NCBI RefSeq assembly: GCF_900102505.1
Contig: NZ_FMVT01000010.1
Coordinates: forward strand, 1 to 64,000
Direction of reading: 5' to 3'
From: Paracoccus tibetensis
GTDB lineage: Bacteria; Pseudomonadota; Alphaproteobacteria; Rhodobacterales; Rhodobacteraceae
Length of the DNA stretch: 64,000 nt
Made by a program: the position numbers and the translations under genes. Below the pieces are notes generated by a model, which was given only the letters and a program-made list of their open reading frames with translations, was not told where the DNA came from and made no database searches. Of the stretch, positions 1 through 19,301 are shown piece after piece (positions within the stretch are counted from its first letter, which is position 1; each line of letters opens with the position of its first letter).

Positions 1-34
1 GGGGCGGCCTTTCGCGTGGTCGCTGTGGCTCAGA

Positions 35-1210
<1,176 letters not shown>

Positions 1211-1271
1211 CAGATGGCTCCTTGTTCGTCAAATGCAGGTGAAGGGGCGGGGCCGGAGCCCCGCCGCAGGA

Positions 1272-3395
1272 TCAGGCGTATTTCTTCTGGATCTCGTCCG
1301 AGATGTTCTGCGGCACGGCCTCGTAGTGGTCGAACAGCATGGTGAACACCGCCCGGCCCGAGGACATCGAACGCAGGTTGTTGATGTAGCCGAACATGTT
1401 GGCCAGCGGCACGAAGGCGTCGATGACGTTCGCGTTGCCGCGGCTGTCCTGGCCGCGGACCATGCCGCGACGGCTGGTCAGGTCGCCGATGATCGAACCG
1501 GTATATTCCTCCGGCGTCACGACTTCGACCTTCATGATCGGCTCGAGCAGCTTCGCACCGGCCTTGCGCAGACCTTCACGCATCGCGGCGCGCGCGGCGA
1601 TCTCGAAGGCGAGGACCGAGGAGTCGACATCGTGGAACGCGCCGTCCGTGAGCGCGACCTTGAAGTCGATCACCGGGAAGCCTGCCAGCGGACCGGAGTC
1701 CATGACCGACTTGATGCCCTTCTCGACGCCGGGGATGTATTCCTTCGGCACCGCGCCACCCACGATCTTGCTCTCGAACGAGTAGCCCTCGCCCGGCTCG
1801 GTCGGGGTGATCGTCAGCTTCACGCGCGCGAACTGGCCGGTACCACCGGTCTGTTTCTTGTGCGTGTAGTCGATTTCGGCCTGCTGCGAGATGGTCTCGC
1901 GATAAGCCACCTGCGGCGCACCGATGTTCGCCTCGACCTTGAACTCGCGCTTCATGCGGTCGACCAGGATGTCGAGGTGAAGTTCCCCCATGCCCTTCAT
2001 GATCGTCTGGCCCGACTCGAGGTCGGTCTCGACGCGGAAGGACGGGTCTTCGGCCGACAGGCGCTGAAGGGCGAGGCCCATCTTCTCCTGGTCGGCCTTC
2101 GACTTCGGCTCGACGGCGATCTCGATCACCGGCTCGGGGAAGGTCATCGTTTCCAGAACGACGGGGCTGGCGGGATCGCACAGCGTGTCGCCCGTGGTCG
2201 TGTCCTTCAGACCGGCCAGCGCGATGATGTCGCCCGCAAAGGCTTCCTCGATCTCTTCGCGGTTGATCGAGTGCATCATCATCATGCGGCCGACGCGCTC
2301 GCGCTTGCCCTTGGTGGCGTTCAGCATCTGATCGCCCTTCTTCATCACGCCCGAATAGATGCGCGTAAAGGTCAGCGAGCCGACGAACGGGTCGTTCATG
2401 ATCTTGAACGCGAGGCCCGAGAACGGCTGCGCGTCGTCGGCGCGGCGCTCGATGTTGCGCGTCTCGCTCTCGTCGCCCGGCGTGAAGCCCATATAGGCGG
2501 GCACGTCCAGCGGCGAGGGCAGGAAGTCGATGACCGAGTTCAGGAGGGGCTGCACGCCCTTGTTCTTGAACGCCGAGCCAGCGGTGACCGGGAAGAAGGA
2601 CAGCGAAAGCGTGCCCTTGCGGATCAGGCCGCGCAGGGTCGCCTCGTCGGGCTCGTTGCCCTCGAGATAGGCCTCCATCGCGGCGTCGTCCTGCTCGACC
2701 ACGAGTTCCAGCAGGTTGGTGCGCCATTCGGCGGCCAGGTCCTGAAGCTCTTCGCGGATCGGCTGACGGATCCAGCTGGCGCCAAGGTCTTCACCCTGCC
2801 AAACCCACTCTTCCATCTTGATCAGGTCGATGATGCCTTCCAGCTTGTCCTCGGCGCCGATCGGCAGGGCGATCGGGCACGGGGTGCCGCCGGTGCGGTC
2901 CTTGATCATCTTCACGCAGTTGAAGAAGTCGGCGCCGATCTTGTCCATCTTGTTGACGAACACGATCCGCGGGACCTTGTAGCGGTCGGCCTGGCGCCAG
3001 ACGGTCTCGGTCTGCGGCTCGACGCCGGCGTTGGCGTCCAGAAGGCAGATCGCGCCGTCCAGAACGGCCAGCGAACGCTCGACCTCGATGGTGAAGTCCA
3101 CGTGGCCCGGCGTGTCGATGATGTTGAAGCGGTACTTCGTGTCCGAAGTCCCCTCGTTGGTGGGGTCTTCCTGACGCTGCCAGAACGTGGTGGTCGCGGC
3201 AGACGTGATCGTGATGCCGCGCTCCTGCTCTTGCTCCATCCAGTCCATGGTCGCGGCGCCGTCATGCACTTCGCCGATCTTGTGCGACTTGCCGGTGTAG
3301 AAGAGGATACGCTCGGTCGTCGTCGTTTTCCCGGCATCGATGTGGGCCATGATGCCGAAGTTGCGGTAACGCTGCAGCGGATATTCGCGTGCCAT
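1272..3395 (-). CDS. fusA: Elongation factor G
   Basis: Translocation GTPase that moves tRNA and mRNA through the ribosome after peptide-bond formation and also helps recycle ribosomes. The length, 707 residues, is typical. The P-loop AHIDAGKTT is at residues 17-25, followed by DTPGHVDF and NKMDK. Domains II to V follow, including the GMGELHLD motif of domain III and the IPGVEKGI region of domain IV. It sits 18 bp downstream of rpsG and upstream of tuf, the normal str-operon order, so it is probably co-transcribed with both. Confidence 0.98.
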   Translation of the reverse strand: MAREYPLQRYRNFGIMAHIDAGKTTTTERILFYTGKSHKIGEVHDGAATMDWMEQEQERGITITSAATTTFWQRQEDPTNEGTSDTKYRFNIIDTPGHVDFTIEVERSLAVLDGAICLLDANAGVEPQTETVWRQADRYKVPRIVFVNKMDKIGADFFNCVKMIKDRTGGTPCPIALPIGAEDKLEGIIDLIKMEEWVWQGEDLGASWIRQPIREELQDLAAEWRTNLLELVVEQDDAAMEAYLEGNEPDEATLRGLIRKGTLSLSFFPVTAGSAFKNKGVQPLLNSVIDFLPSPLDVPAYMGFTPGDESETRNIERRADDAQPFSGLAFKIMNDPFVGSLTFTRIYSGVMKKGDQMLNATKGKRERVGRMMMMHSINREEIEEAFAGDIIALAGLKDTTTGDTLCDPASPVVLETMTFPEPVIEIAVEPKSKADQEKMGLALQRLSAEDPSFRVETDLESGQTIMKGMGELHLDILVDRMKREFKVEANIGAPQVAYRETISQQAEIDYTHKKQTGGTGQFARVKLTITPTEPGEGYSFESKIVGGAVPKEYIPGVEKGIKSVMDSGPLAGFPVIDFKVALTDGAFHDVDSSVLAFEIAARAAMREGLRKAGAKLLEPIMKVEVVTPEEYTGSIIGDLTSRRGMVRGQDSRGNANVIDAFVPLANMFGYINNLRSMSSGRAVFTMLFDHYEAVPQNISDEIQKKYA

Positions 3396-3413
3396 GGGTC
3401 GGATCCTTTCGCC

Positions 3414-3884
3414 TTACCAGCGGTAGTGGCTGAACGCCTTGTTGGCGTCGGCCATCTTGTGCGTGTCTTCGCGCTTCTTCACGGCGGTGCCGCGGCCGTT
3501 GACGGCGTCGGCCAGCTCGCCCGCAAGGCGCTCTTCCATCGTGTTCTCGTTGCGCTTGGCGGCGGCGGTGATCAGCCAGCGGATGGCCAGAGCCTCGCGG
3601 CGGATCGGGCGGACCTCGACGGGGACCTGGTAGGTGGCACCACCGACGCGGCGCGAACGCACTTCGACGGACGGCTTCACGTTTTCCAGCGCCTCGTGGA
3701 AGACTTCGATCGGCTCGCGCTTGAGGCGGGTCTGGACGCGGTCGAGCGCGCTGTAGACGATCCGCTCGGCGGTCGATTTCTTGCCGTCAACCATCAGGTT
3801 GTTCATGAATTTGGTCAGCACGCGATCGCCAAACTTGGCGTCGGGCAGGACTTCGCGCTTTTCAGCGGCGTGACGACGGGACAT
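3414..3884 (-). CDS. rpsG: 30S ribosomal protein S7
   Basis: Primary 16S rRNA-binding protein of the small-subunit head; in enterobacteria it also represses translation of the str operon. The 156-residue product starts [12 protein letters not shown] and contains the conserved [11 protein letters not shown] stretch and the GGATYQVP loop. It lies between rpsL (12 bp upstream in transcription) and fusA (18 bp downstream). I did not see an obvious S7 repressor site in the short spacer, so autoregulation cannot be claimed from the sequence. Confidence 0.98.
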   Translation of the reverse strand: MSRRHAAEKREVLPDAKFGDRVLTKFMNNLMVDGKKSTAERIVYSALDRVQTRLKREPIEVFHEALENVKPSVEVRSRRVGGATYQVPVEVRPIRREALAIRWLITAAAKRNENTMEERLAGELADAVNGRGTAVKKREDTHKMADANKAFSHYRW

Positions 3885-3896
3885 GGATGCCTCTCC

Positions 3897-4268
3897 TTAC
3901 TTCGGACGCTTCGCGCCGTATTTCGAACGACGCTGACGACGGTCCTTGACGCCCTGGGTATCCAGCACACCGCGCAGGATGTGGTAACGGACACCCGGAA
4001 GGTCTTTGACGCGGCCGCCGCGGATCAGCACGACGCTGTGTTCCTGCAGGTTGTGCTTCTCGCCCGGAATGTAGGAGATGACCTCGAAGCCATTCGTCAG
4101 GCGCACCTTGGCGACCTTACGCATAGCGGAGTTCGGTTTCTTCGGCGTCGTGGTGTAGACGCGCGTGCAGACGCCGCGCTTCTGCGGGCAGCCTTGAAGG
4201 TGCTGCGACTTCGAGCGCTGCACTTTCGGCTGCCGCGGTTTGCGGATCAGCTGTTGGATCGTCGGCAT
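3897..4268 (-). CDS. rpsL: 30S ribosomal protein S12
   Basis: Decoding-centre protein of the 30S subunit and first gene of the str operon. The 123-residue protein carries TTPKKPNSA and GVRYHI, the two segments where streptomycin-resistance changes occur; the lysines at both places look wild type. About 280 bp without a gene lie upstream (4269-4550) and presumably hold the str promoter. That stretch contains GC-rich inverted segments near 4450-4480 but no promoter I can assign with confidence. Confidence 0.98.
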   Translation of the reverse strand: MPTIQQLIRKPRQPKVQRSKSQHLQGCPQKRGVCTRVYTTTPKKPNSAMRKVAKVRLTNGFEVISYIPGEKHNLQEHSVVLIRGGRVKDLPGVRYHILRGVLDTQGVKDRRQRRSKYGAKRPK

Positions 4269-4550
4269 TCGGTTCCCCGTCTTGCTCTGTCAATACTCGC
4301 AGCCAGTTCGGCTGCGCCGCTTCTCGACGACATCTTGCGCGAATCGCAAAATGCCAAGCCCGTCCGGCCCATAACGGGCTGACGGGCAAACTTCCAGAGG
4401 ATCGGGGCGTTCGGAACCCGGATCTTGACCAACAAAGGTTCTGGTATCCCGCGCGGCTCGCCCGGCGGGTAGCGGGGCTATAGGGGGAATCGCGGGAAGT
4501 GTCAACACGGGCCCCCGGTTCCGCATCCCGGCCGCGGCCCCTGCCCTGCC

Positions 4551-5366
4551 TCAGCCGAGGCGCTGCGCCAGTTCCTTCAGCGCGCCCCGCTTCAGGCCGA
4601 AGCGCTCGCGCAGTAGCCGCCCCTCGGTCCCCGGCTCGACCTGCCAGGGCGTGCCTGGCCCCATCGCGCCGCTGTCGCTGTCGCCGTGGATCGAGCGGAT
4701 GAACATCAGCGGCCGGTTGATCGACACGCCCGGCATCCACTGCGCCAGCTTCGAGTGGTCGAAGCTAAGGGCTGTCTCGGCCGCATCGGGGCGCAGGAAG
4801 ATGGTCAGCGCGACACCCATGTTGTGGCACAGGCGCGGCGTGATCTCCATCCGCCCGCCCTCCATCTTCAGCATCAACCCGCGGGCATAGTCGAGCGACA
4901 GCTTCCCCTCCTCCTGCCAGAGCGGCGCGACGCGGGCGAAGTCGGCGCGCGTCCGGGCGACGTAATCCAGCGCCACGGCGTCGTCGTCGTCATGGCGGAA
5001 ATGGCCGATCACGTCGGCGCCGTCGTCCAGATGCGGCGCGACGGCGGCGCGGCAGGCGGCGAGGTGCCGCTCCATCGGCGGGACCAGCTCCAGCCGCAGC
5101 TGCGGGATTTCGGTTGCCAGGTCGCGCAGGCGCGACAGGTAGGGCTCGGGCAGGTCGGGGCCGGTCATCACCACCAGCGTGAAGTCGGGGTCCGTCTGCG
5201 CGCGCCAGCCGGGCAGCGCGACCTCGGTGAACCACAGCCAGCGCCGGGCCAGCCGCTCGGGGGCGTAGAGATAGGCGCGCCGCTCCTCGAAGCTCGCATG
5301 CTCGACCTGGTAGCCGCGCAGCCCGACATAGGAGAACCGGCAGAGACCCAGCATCTGGAGCTTCAT
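4551..5366 (-). CDS. Putative rhamnosyltransferase-family glycosyltransferase
   Basis: A 271-residue protein that resembles the Rhamno_transf glycosyltransferase-like family common in Rhodobacteraceae. The start MKLQMLGLCRFSYVGL is followed by a segment typical of the family, then an acidic FRHDDDDAV stretch near residue 130 that could hold the metal and nucleotide-sugar site. The ATG is chosen because it overlaps the stop of the upstream transporter as ATGA (5363-5366), which implies translational coupling; a longer 302-codon reading would run into the transporter gene. Its substrate is unknown. It lies between the rif and str operons. Confidence 0.7.
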   Translation of the reverse strand: MKLQMLGLCRFSYVGLRGYQVEHASFEERRAYLYAPERLARRWLWFTEVALPGWRAQTDPDFTLVVMTGPDLPEPYLSRLRDLATEIPQLRLELVPPMERHLAACRAAVAPHLDDGADVIGHFRHDDDDAVALDYVARTRADFARVAPLWQEEGKLSLDYARGLMLKMEGGRMEITPRLCHNMGVALTIFLRPDAAETALSFDHSKLAQWMPGVSINRPLMFIRSIHGDSDSGAMGPGTPWQVEPGTEGRLLRERFGLKRGALKELAQRLG

Positions 5367-6301
5367 CTGATCCGCCCGATCCTGGACTCGCGCCAGATCG
5401 TGTAGATCCCCGCGCCGACGACCAGCGCCGAACCTGCCCAGGTCCAGAAGTCCGGCCATTCGCCGAAGACCACCAGGCCGAGGAGGATCGCGGCCAGAAG
5501 CGAGGTGTAGCGAAAGGGCGAGACCGCCGCGATCTCGCCCACGCGCATGGCCGAGACGGCCGAGATGTAGCCGACCGTCAGGAAGCCCGAGCCGAGGACC
5601 AGCAGCCCCACCTGCCCCGCCGTCGGCATGATCCAGCCCTGCCCGAGGCTGAGGACGAAGCCGGTCAGGGTCACCGCGACCGCCGCGTAGAAGGCGATGG
5701 TGGTCGAGCTGACCTCGCGCCCGAAGCCGCGCGTGGCCAGATCGCGCAGCGTGACCATCAGCATCGCGCCGAGGCCCACGAGCGACCAGATCCCGAAGGC
5801 GCTGGTGCCGGGGCGCAGGATCACCAGGACGCCGATGAGCCCGATCACCACCGCCGTCACACGCCGCCAGCCGAGGCTCTCGCCGAGGAAGATGGCCGCG
5901 CCCAGCATCACCGCCAGCGGCAGCGCTTGCATGATCGCGGTCAGGTCCGCGATGGCCATGTTCTGCAGCGCGTTGAGAAAGAGCAGCGTCGAGGCGACCT
6001 CGCCCAGCACCCGCAGGGACATCGGCCGCCGCGCCGAAGATGCGATCCGCAGCCTCAGCCCGCCCTGCCGCTGCGCCAGCAGCGCCAGCGCCATCATGAT
6101 GAAGAGCCCGCGCAGCGTGATCGCCTGGTAGAGCGGCATGTCCTGGGTGACGAATTTCATCACCGCGTCGTTGCAGGTGAAACCCAGCATCGAGGCGGTC
6201 ATCAGCGCCGCCCCCCGCAGGTTGTCACCCGGCGCATGGGCAAGGGGCCGGACCGAGGCGGGCCGGACGCGGCGCAGGGGCGAGATGAGAGGTGGTGCCA
6301 T
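5363..6301 (-). CDS. EamA/DMT-family inner-membrane transporter
   Basis: A 312-residue member of the drug/metabolite transporter superfamily. About ten hydrophobic segments form two EamA-type halves, the first beginning near GAALMTASMLGF and the second after ISAVSAMRVG. The C-terminus is basic (WRESRIGRI). DMT proteins export metabolites or drugs across the inner membrane; the substrate cannot be read from sequence. The annotated ATG has a weak ribosome-binding site, and a start about 33 codons later behind a GGGGGC run is possible, but that would remove the DNLRGA segment often seen in relatives. Confidence 0.8.
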   Translation of the reverse strand: MAPPLISPLRRVRPASVRPLAHAPGDNLRGAALMTASMLGFTCNDAVMKFVTQDMPLYQAITLRGLFIMMALALLAQRQGGLRLRIASSARRPMSLRVLGEVASTLLFLNALQNMAIADLTAIMQALPLAVMLGAAIFLGESLGWRRVTAVVIGLIGVLVILRPGTSAFGIWSLVGLGAMLMVTLRDLATRGFGREVSSTTIAFYAAVAVTLTGFVLSLGQGWIMPTAGQVGLLVLGSGFLTVGYISAVSAMRVGEIAAVSPFRYTSLLAAILLGLVVFGEWPDFWTWAGSALVVGAGIYTIWRESRIGRIR

Positions 6302-6509
6302 GGACGGGTTCCGGTTCGCGGTCAGGTGTCAGGAGCGGAAGGCGGCCGCGCCTTCACCCCGGCGCCGCGAAGCGGTGGCCGGCCCGCCACGATCCTGCGC
6401 CGCGGCCAAGGTCCCGCGCGTTCCGCCATGCCTGCATGATCACCCCCCTGCCCGGCGCGAGTATCTGCGGCGGATCGGCGGGGTCAAGGGATGCCGGCAC
6501 CGGAATGCG

Positions 6510-6539
6510 AAAAGGCCCGGCGCGATGGCCGGGCCTTTC
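6510..6539 (-). terminator. Intrinsic terminator after rpoC
   Basis: A perfect 10-bp stem (6512-6521 with 6528-6537) and a 6-nt loop. On the minus strand the hairpin is followed by TTTT. It lies about 20 bp beyond the rpoC stop codon, so it probably ends the rif operon transcript. Confidence 0.85.
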
Positions 6540-6557
6540 CAGATCATGTCGCGGCGA

Positions 6558-10790
<4,233 letters not shown>

Positions 10791-10839
10791 TTTTCAATCC
10801 TTGAAAGGGCGCAAAAGGGGTGGAGGAGGGCCGAAGCCC

Positions 10840-14985
<4,146 letters not shown>

Positions 14986-15160
14986 GGGGTCTTGTCACCT
15001 TTCGTCTTCGCGTGCGGTCCGGGTCGGGGCCCCCGGAGCGCACCTACGAATGCAGGGGTGAGGTCCCATTCGTGCCGCGCGTCCCACCGCGTGGCTCCCG
15101 AACCTCGAACATGCCCTGAAGGAGTGTCTGGTACCCAAACCGCCCTTCAAGACAGGTTCG

Positions 15161-15190
15161 GCAGGGACCGGGAAATCCCGGACCCTGCCC
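15161..15190 (-). promoter_or_regulatory. Hairpin in rplL-rpoB spacer
   Basis: A long near-perfect inverted repeat: a 7-bp outer stem, one A-A mismatch, a 6-bp inner stem and a 2-nt loop. It sits in the 229-bp rplL-rpoB spacer, where many bacteria have an attenuator or RNase III processing site that lowers rpoB expression relative to ribosomal proteins. No T-run follows on the minus strand, so I infer attenuation or processing rather than full termination. Confidence 0.55.
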
Positions 15191-15214
15191 TGTCGACACC
15201 GATCTTGCGACCGA

Positions 15215-15586
15215 TTACTTCAGCTCGACCTTGGCGCCAGCCGCTTCGAGCTTTTTCTTGATCTCTTCGGCGTCGGCTTTCGAAGCGCCTTCCTTGACCT
15301 TGCCGCCAGCTTCGACCAGGTCCTTGGCTTCTTTCAGGCCCAGACCGGTGATGCCGCGCACTTCCTTGATCACGTTGATCTTGTTGGCGCCGGCGTCGGT
15401 CAGGACGACGTCGAATTCGGTCTTCTCTTCGACCGCTTCGGCAGCAGCAGCCGGGCCAGCCATCATGACGGCGCCGCCAGCGGCCGGCTCGATGCCGTAT
15501 TCGTCTTTTAGGATGGTTTTCAGTTCCTGGGCTTCCAGCAGGGTCAGGCCCACGATTTGTTCGGCGAGTTGTTTCAGGTCAGCCAT
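15215..15586 (-). CDS. rplL: 50S ribosomal protein L7/L12
   Basis: Stalk protein of the large subunit that recruits translation GTPases as dimers bound to L10. The 123-residue protein has the N-terminal dimerisation helix ([19 protein letters not shown]), an Ala/Gly hinge near residues 38-52, and the C-terminal domain ending [19 protein letters not shown]. It is 65 bp downstream of rplJ and probably shares its leader control. Confidence 0.98.
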   Translation of the reverse strand: MADLKQLAEQIVGLTLLEAQELKTILKDEYGIEPAAGGAVMMAGPAAAAEAVEEKTEFDVVLTDAGANKINVIKEVRGITGLGLKEAKDLVEAGGKVKEGASKADAEEIKKKLEAAGAKVELK

Positions 15587-15651
15587 TTTTCCGTTCTTTC
15601 CAGTTAGTGTTCCAACGTCGGGTCTTCAACCACACGCAGGGATCGGGTTGC

Positions 15652-16167
15652 TTACGCAGCCTCACGTTCCTCGAGGGTCGTGAGGATGCTCGCGATGTTC
15701 GAAGCAGGCGCGCCAATGGCACCGGCGATGCTGGAGGCAGGCGCACCGAGGCACGAGACGATCTGAGCGATGAGCTCTTCACGCGACGGCATCGAGGCGA
15801 CGGCTTTCACACCGGCGGGGTCCAGAGCCGAGTCACCCATCGCACCGCCCAAGATCACGAAGCGCTCGTTATCCTTGGCGTATTTGTCGGCGATCCGGGC
15901 CGCAGCGGTCGGATCTTCCGAATAGGTGATCACGGTCATGCCCGTCAGGTAGTCGGCGATGCTTGCGCAAGGCTTACCTTCCAGGGCGATCTTGGCGAGC
16001 TTGTTCTTGGCAACGCGAACCGAACCACCCGCTTCGCGCATGCGCGCGCGGAGGTCCTGCATATGTGCAACCGTCATCCCCTCGTAGTGGGCAACCACCA
16101 CGACGCCAGAGCTTTCAAAGATCTGGCCGAGTTCATCGACCACCTGTTCTTTTTGTGCTCTATCCAC
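15652..16167 (-). CDS. rplJ: 50S ribosomal protein L10
   Basis: Base of the L7/L12 stalk. The 171-residue protein begins [19 protein letters not shown] and has the NKLAKIAL motif; the C-terminal helix around residues 135-165 is where L12 dimers attach. In bacteria the L10-L12 complex represses its own mRNA. The 242-bp leader (16168-16409) is long enough for such a site and contains hairpins, but I could not identify the L10 binding kink-turn with confidence. Confidence 0.97.
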   Translation of the reverse strand: MDRAQKEQVVDELGQIFESSGVVVVAHYEGMTVAHMQDLRARMREAGGSVRVAKNKLAKIALEGKPCASIADYLTGMTVITYSEDPTAAARIADKYAKDNERFVILGGAMGDSALDPAGVKAVASMPSREELIAQIVSCLGAPASSIAGAIGAPASNIASILTTLEEREAA

Positions 16168-16350
16168 GGTTTCACTCCAAGTTGGGGGTCATCCCCCCGG
16201 CTCTCACTTTCCCGGACCGATAGGACCGGGTCGGGTCCGTTAGGGCAAGATCGCCCGAAGTGGCCGCGATGCGGTCTTCGGAAAAATGCTTCCCCATCTC
16301 AGGAAGGACATTAAGCAAGGTCTCCCTTGCACCCTCCGTCTCGGACAGGA

Positions 16351-16372
16351 CGGGGCGGCCTTGGCTGCCCCG
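16351..16372. terminator. GC hairpin in rplA-rplJ spacer
   Basis: Two 10-base arms around a TT loop, with one G-T mismatch in the stem. It lies 38 bp beyond the rplA stop codon and has no T-run on the minus strand, so partial termination or processing between rplKA and rplJL is the most one can infer. Confidence 0.4.
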
Positions 16373-16409
16373 CCATCCCCGACCCTTGCGGGCCGGGAAA
16401 CTCTTGGTC

Positions 16410-17108
16410 TCAGGCGCCGGTCGCGGACGGAACGTCCACCGACACGCCCGGACCCATGGTCGAGCTGATCGAGACCTTCTTCATGTAGGTCCCTTTCGCG
16501 CCCGTGGGCTTGGCTTTCTGAACCGCGTCCACGAAGGCGCGCAGGTTCTGGATCAGCTTGTCCTCGTCGAACGAGACCTTGCCGATGCCGGCATGCACGA
16601 CCCCGGCCTTCTCGGCCTTGAACTGGACCTCGCCGCCCTTGGCCGCGTTGACCGCAGCGGTCACGTCCATGGTCACGGTGCCGACCTTGGGGTTCGGCAT
16701 CAGGTTGCGCGGGCCCAGGATCTTGCCGAGGCGGCCGACCAGCGGCATCATGTCCGGCGTCGCGATGCAACGGTCGAACTCGATCTTGCCGGACTGGATG
16801 GTCTCCATCAGGTCCTCGGCGCCCACGATCTCGGCGCCGGCGGCTTTCGCCTCGTCAGCCTTGGGGCCGCGGGCGAAGACGGCGACGCGGACGTCCTTGC
16901 CGGTGCCGGCGGGCAGCGTCACGACGCCGCGGACCATCTGGTCGGCGTGGCGCGGATCGACGCCCAGGTTCAGCGCGATCTCGACAGTCTCGTCGAACTT
17001 GGCCGAGGCAGCGGACTTCACCAGCTTGACGGCGTCCTCGACGCTGAGGTTCGACTTGCCGGCGAAAGCTTCACGCGCGGCGGTCTTCTTCTTCGACATC
17101 TTGGTCAT
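16410..17108 (-). CDS. rplA: 50S ribosomal protein L1
   Basis: L1-stalk protein that binds 23S rRNA and helps release deacylated tRNA; in E. coli it also represses the rplKA mRNA. The 232-residue length is typical. The family segments [12 protein letters not shown] and [16 protein letters not shown] are present. The gene follows rplK by 3 bp, and the two are almost certainly one translational unit. Confidence 0.98.
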   Translation of the reverse strand: MTKMSKKKTAAREAFAGKSNLSVEDAVKLVKSAASAKFDETVEIALNLGVDPRHADQMVRGVVTLPAGTGKDVRVAVFARGPKADEAKAAGAEIVGAEDLMETIQSGKIEFDRCIATPDMMPLVGRLGKILGPRNLMPNPKVGTVTMDVTAAVNAAKGGEVQFKAEKAGVVHAGIGKVSFDEDKLIQNLRAFVDAVQKAKPTGAKGTYMKKVSISSTMGPGVSVDVPSATGA

Positions 17109-17111
17109 GGA

Positions 17112-17564
17112 TCAGCCCCTCACTTCGATGCCGATCGAACGCGCCGAGCCGACGATGATCTTCATCGCGGCGTCGATGTCGTTCGCGGACAGGTCGGCCA
17201 TCTTGGCTTCGGCGATCTCGCGCACCTGCTTGACGGTCACCGAACCCGCATTGGTGCGGCCCGGCTTGTCCGAGCCCTTGGCGCGGTTGCGCTTGCCGAC
17301 AGGCTTCAGGCCGGCAGCCTTCTTCAGCAGGAAGGACGCCGGGGGCGTCTTCGTCTCGAAGCTGAACGACTTGTCGGCGTAATAGGTGATCACGACGGGG
17401 ACGGGCGAGCCCGGCTCCATCTCCTGGGTCTTGGCGTTGAACTCTTTGCAGAACGCCATGATGTTGATGCCGCGCTGACCCAGAGCCGGGCCGACGGGGG
17501 GCGACGGGTTCGCCTGACCCGCCTTGATCTGCAGCTTGAGGCTGCCCACTACCTTCTTGGCCAT
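17112..17564 (-). CDS. rplK: 50S ribosomal protein L11
   Basis: GTPase-centre protein of the large subunit; it is needed for the RelA stringent response. The 150-residue product begins [19 protein letters not shown], the methylated N-terminal region in other bacteria, with the proline-rich [16 protein letters not shown] loop. The short spacer to nusG (17565-17650) contains a small GGCCCC hairpin around 17587-17603. Confidence 0.98.
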   Translation of the reverse strand: MAKKVVGSLKLQIKAGQANPSPPVGPALGQRGINIMAFCKEFNAKTQEMEPGSPVPVVITYYADKSFSFETKTPPASFLLKKAAGLKPVGKRNRAKGSDKPGRTNAGSVTVKQVREIAEAKMADLSANDIDAAMKIIVGSARSIGIEVRG

Positions 17565-17650
17565 CTGGCCTTCTCCTTCATCATCAGGCCCCGCATCGGG
17601 GCCGATTTAGCGGTCCGGCCGGGCACCTGTCCCAAGCCTCCCGCGCACGA

Positions 17651-18187
17651 TCACGAGGCCTTGGAGACCTGCGTGAATTCCAGCTCGACCGGCGTCGGCC
17701 GGCCGAAGATCGAGACGGTGACCTTCACCCGCGACGAGATCTCGTCAACCTCCTCGACCATGCCCGAGAAGCCCTCGAACGGGCCGTCGGTCACGTTCAC
17801 CTTCTCGCCCACGTCGAAGCGGATCAGGTTGCGCGGTGCCGCCGGCTCGCCGTCGCCCGAGCGGTTCAGCATCGCGTTCACCTCGTCGTCGCGCATCGGC
17901 ATCGGCTTGCCCTGCGCGCCGAGGAAACCCGTGACGCGGTTGATCGAGTTGACCAGGTGATAGGTCCGGTCCGACATGTCCATGTGCACCAGCACGTAGC
18001 CCGGCATGAAGCGGCGCTCGCTGGTGACCTTCTTGCCGCGGCGGATCTCGATCACCTCCTCGGTCGGGACCAGCACCTCGTCGATCTGCTCTTCGAGGCC
18101 CTTCTCGGCCACGGCCTGGCGAATCGCTTCGGCGACCTTCTTTTCGAAGTTCGAAAGGACGCTGACCGAATACCAACGCTTTGCCAT
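17651..18187 (-). CDS. nusG: Transcription elongation/antitermination factor NusG
   Basis: Binds RNA polymerase through its N-terminal NGN domain and S10 or Rho through its KOW domain. The start is set at MAKRWYSVSVLSNFEKKV because this is the family N-terminus; an in-frame extension of 46 codons has no family similarity. The product is 178 residues. The NGN domain spans about residues 4-110, and the KOW domain near residue 125 has VTDGPFEGFSGMVEE. It lies downstream of secE, the usual pairing. Confidence 0.97.
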   Translation of the reverse strand: MAKRWYSVSVLSNFEKKVAEAIRQAVAEKGLEEQIDEVLVPTEEVIEIRRGKKVTSERRFMPGYVLVHMDMSDRTYHLVNSINRVTGFLGAQGKPMPMRDDEVNAMLNRSGDGEPAAPRNLIRFDVGEKVNVTDGPFEGFSGMVEEVDEISSRVKVTVSIFGRPTPVELEFTQVSKAS

Positions 18188-18357
18188 GACTCGATCGACC
18201 CCTGCTTCTTGACCGGGAATCGCGCGCCGAGCCGCCAATCCCCTGATATTCCATCGGTTCCGAAAAACTGAAATCGGCGCGCATGCGGATTCGATGCACG
18301 CCGCTTTCCGGACAGTCGGGGGCACATACCGCCGACGCCCGGGGATTGCAAGCCCGA

Positions 18358-18555
18358 TCAGCCGCTGATGAGGCGCAGGCCCTGCGTCAGCCCGGTCCGG
18401 ATCGCGAGGTCGACGAGGAAGAAAAAGGCGCTGGTGAGCGAGGCGAAGATGAAGACCATGATCGTGGTCGTGATCACCTCGCGCCGGGTCGGCCAGACGA
18501 TCTTGGCGGTCTCGGCACGGACCTGGTTGATGAACTGGACAGGGTTCGTGGCCAC
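18358..18555 (-). CDS. secE: Preprotein translocase subunit SecE (GTG start)
   Basis: Essential small subunit of the SecYEG channel, which clamps SecY. The 65-residue form has one transmembrane helix (about residues 35-57) and the conserved amphipathic segment with AETAKIVWPTRREV. The start is GTG, giving MATNPVQFIN; the longer ATG-started reading adds 38 codons of unrelated sequence. A tRNA-Trp gene lies upstream on the same strand, the usual trnW-secE-nusG order, although a lipoprotein gene is interposed on the opposite strand. Confidence 0.95.
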   Translation of the reverse strand: MATNPVQFINQVRAETAKIVWPTRREVITTTIMVFIFASLTSAFFFLVDLAIRTGLTQGLRLISG

Positions 18556-18743
18556 GGCAGGCTCCTCGGTTGCTGGCGCCGATCTAACGGCTCGACGCCC
18601 AAGGTTCAAGCGTCCCGACCTCACGGGCGCGGGACCGGGCGCATTTGGCTCAAAGCTGACACAGATCATCCGCGCGCCTTAAGCCGGCCTCAAGCCTTTC
18701 CGCGCCTGATGAACGCCGTTGCAAGCGATCATAGGAGCAATCG

Positions 18744-19115
18744 ATGATAACGAACATTTTCAAGATGATGCTGGTGGGCGCGACGGCCTTCGGCGTGTCC
18801 GGATGCGCAGACAAGGCCGACGAGATCGGCGCGGCCTACGTCTCGCCGATGCATTTCCAAGCGATGAGCTGCCAGCAGCTCGCCGCCGAGGCGCAGGGCA
18901 CGTCGGCACGGGCGCAGAACGCCTTCGCCGCGCAAGACAAGCGGGCCAGCAGCGACGCGGTGGCCGTCGGCGTGGGCACGATCCTGTTCTGGCCGGCGCT
19001 GTTCATGATCAAGGGCGACGGCGCACATGCCGCCGAGGTGGCGCGCCTGAAGGGCGAGATGCAGGCGATCGAGGCGGTCAACCGCAGCAAGAGCTGCGGC
19101 CTCGCACTTGGATGA
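18744..19115 (+). CDS. Small putative lipoprotein, unknown function
   Basis: A 123-residue protein that starts MITNIFKMMLVGATAFGVSGC, a signal peptide with a lipobox ending at Cys21. A second hydrophobic stretch follows near residue 75 (VGVGTILFWPALFMI). It lies on the opposite strand between secE and tRNA-Trp. The composition matches host genes, so I take it as a native envelope protein; no family is recognised. Confidence 0.75.
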   Translation: MITNIFKMMLVGATAFGVSGCADKADEIGAAYVSPMHFQAMSCQQLAAEAQGTSARAQNAFAAQDKRASSDAVAVGVGTILFWPALFMIKGDGAHAAEVARLKGEMQAIEAVNRSKSCGLALG

Positions 19116-19169
19116 ACTGGTTCCGGCCTGCGAGATGCGGGCCGGTTCACCTGATGTCTTGGAGAGACC

Positions 19170-19245
19170 TGGCAGGGGCAGGGGGACTCGAACCCACGAC
19201 CCTCGGTTTTGGAGACCGATGCTCTACCAACTGAGCTATACCCCT
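19170..19245 (-). tRNA. tRNA-Trp (CCA anticodon)
   Basis: A 76-nt cloverleaf. A 7-bp acceptor stem with one G-T pair, a D-arm with GTTGGTAGAGC, anticodon loop CTCCAAA (anticodon CCA), and a T-arm with GGTTCGAGTCC. A genomic CCA end is present. It precedes secE-nusG on the same strand, as in many alphaproteobacteria. Confidence 0.97.
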
Positions 19246-19301
19246 GCGGTCGCGCTTCATTAGAAGCTGCCCGCCGGGCCGTCAAGCGGCAAAGCCGGCG
19301 G

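Noticed and set aside
16168-16409. L10 leader kink-turn in front of rplJ
   Set aside because: Hairpins are present, but I could not match the L10-binding element, so only the GC hairpin is listed.
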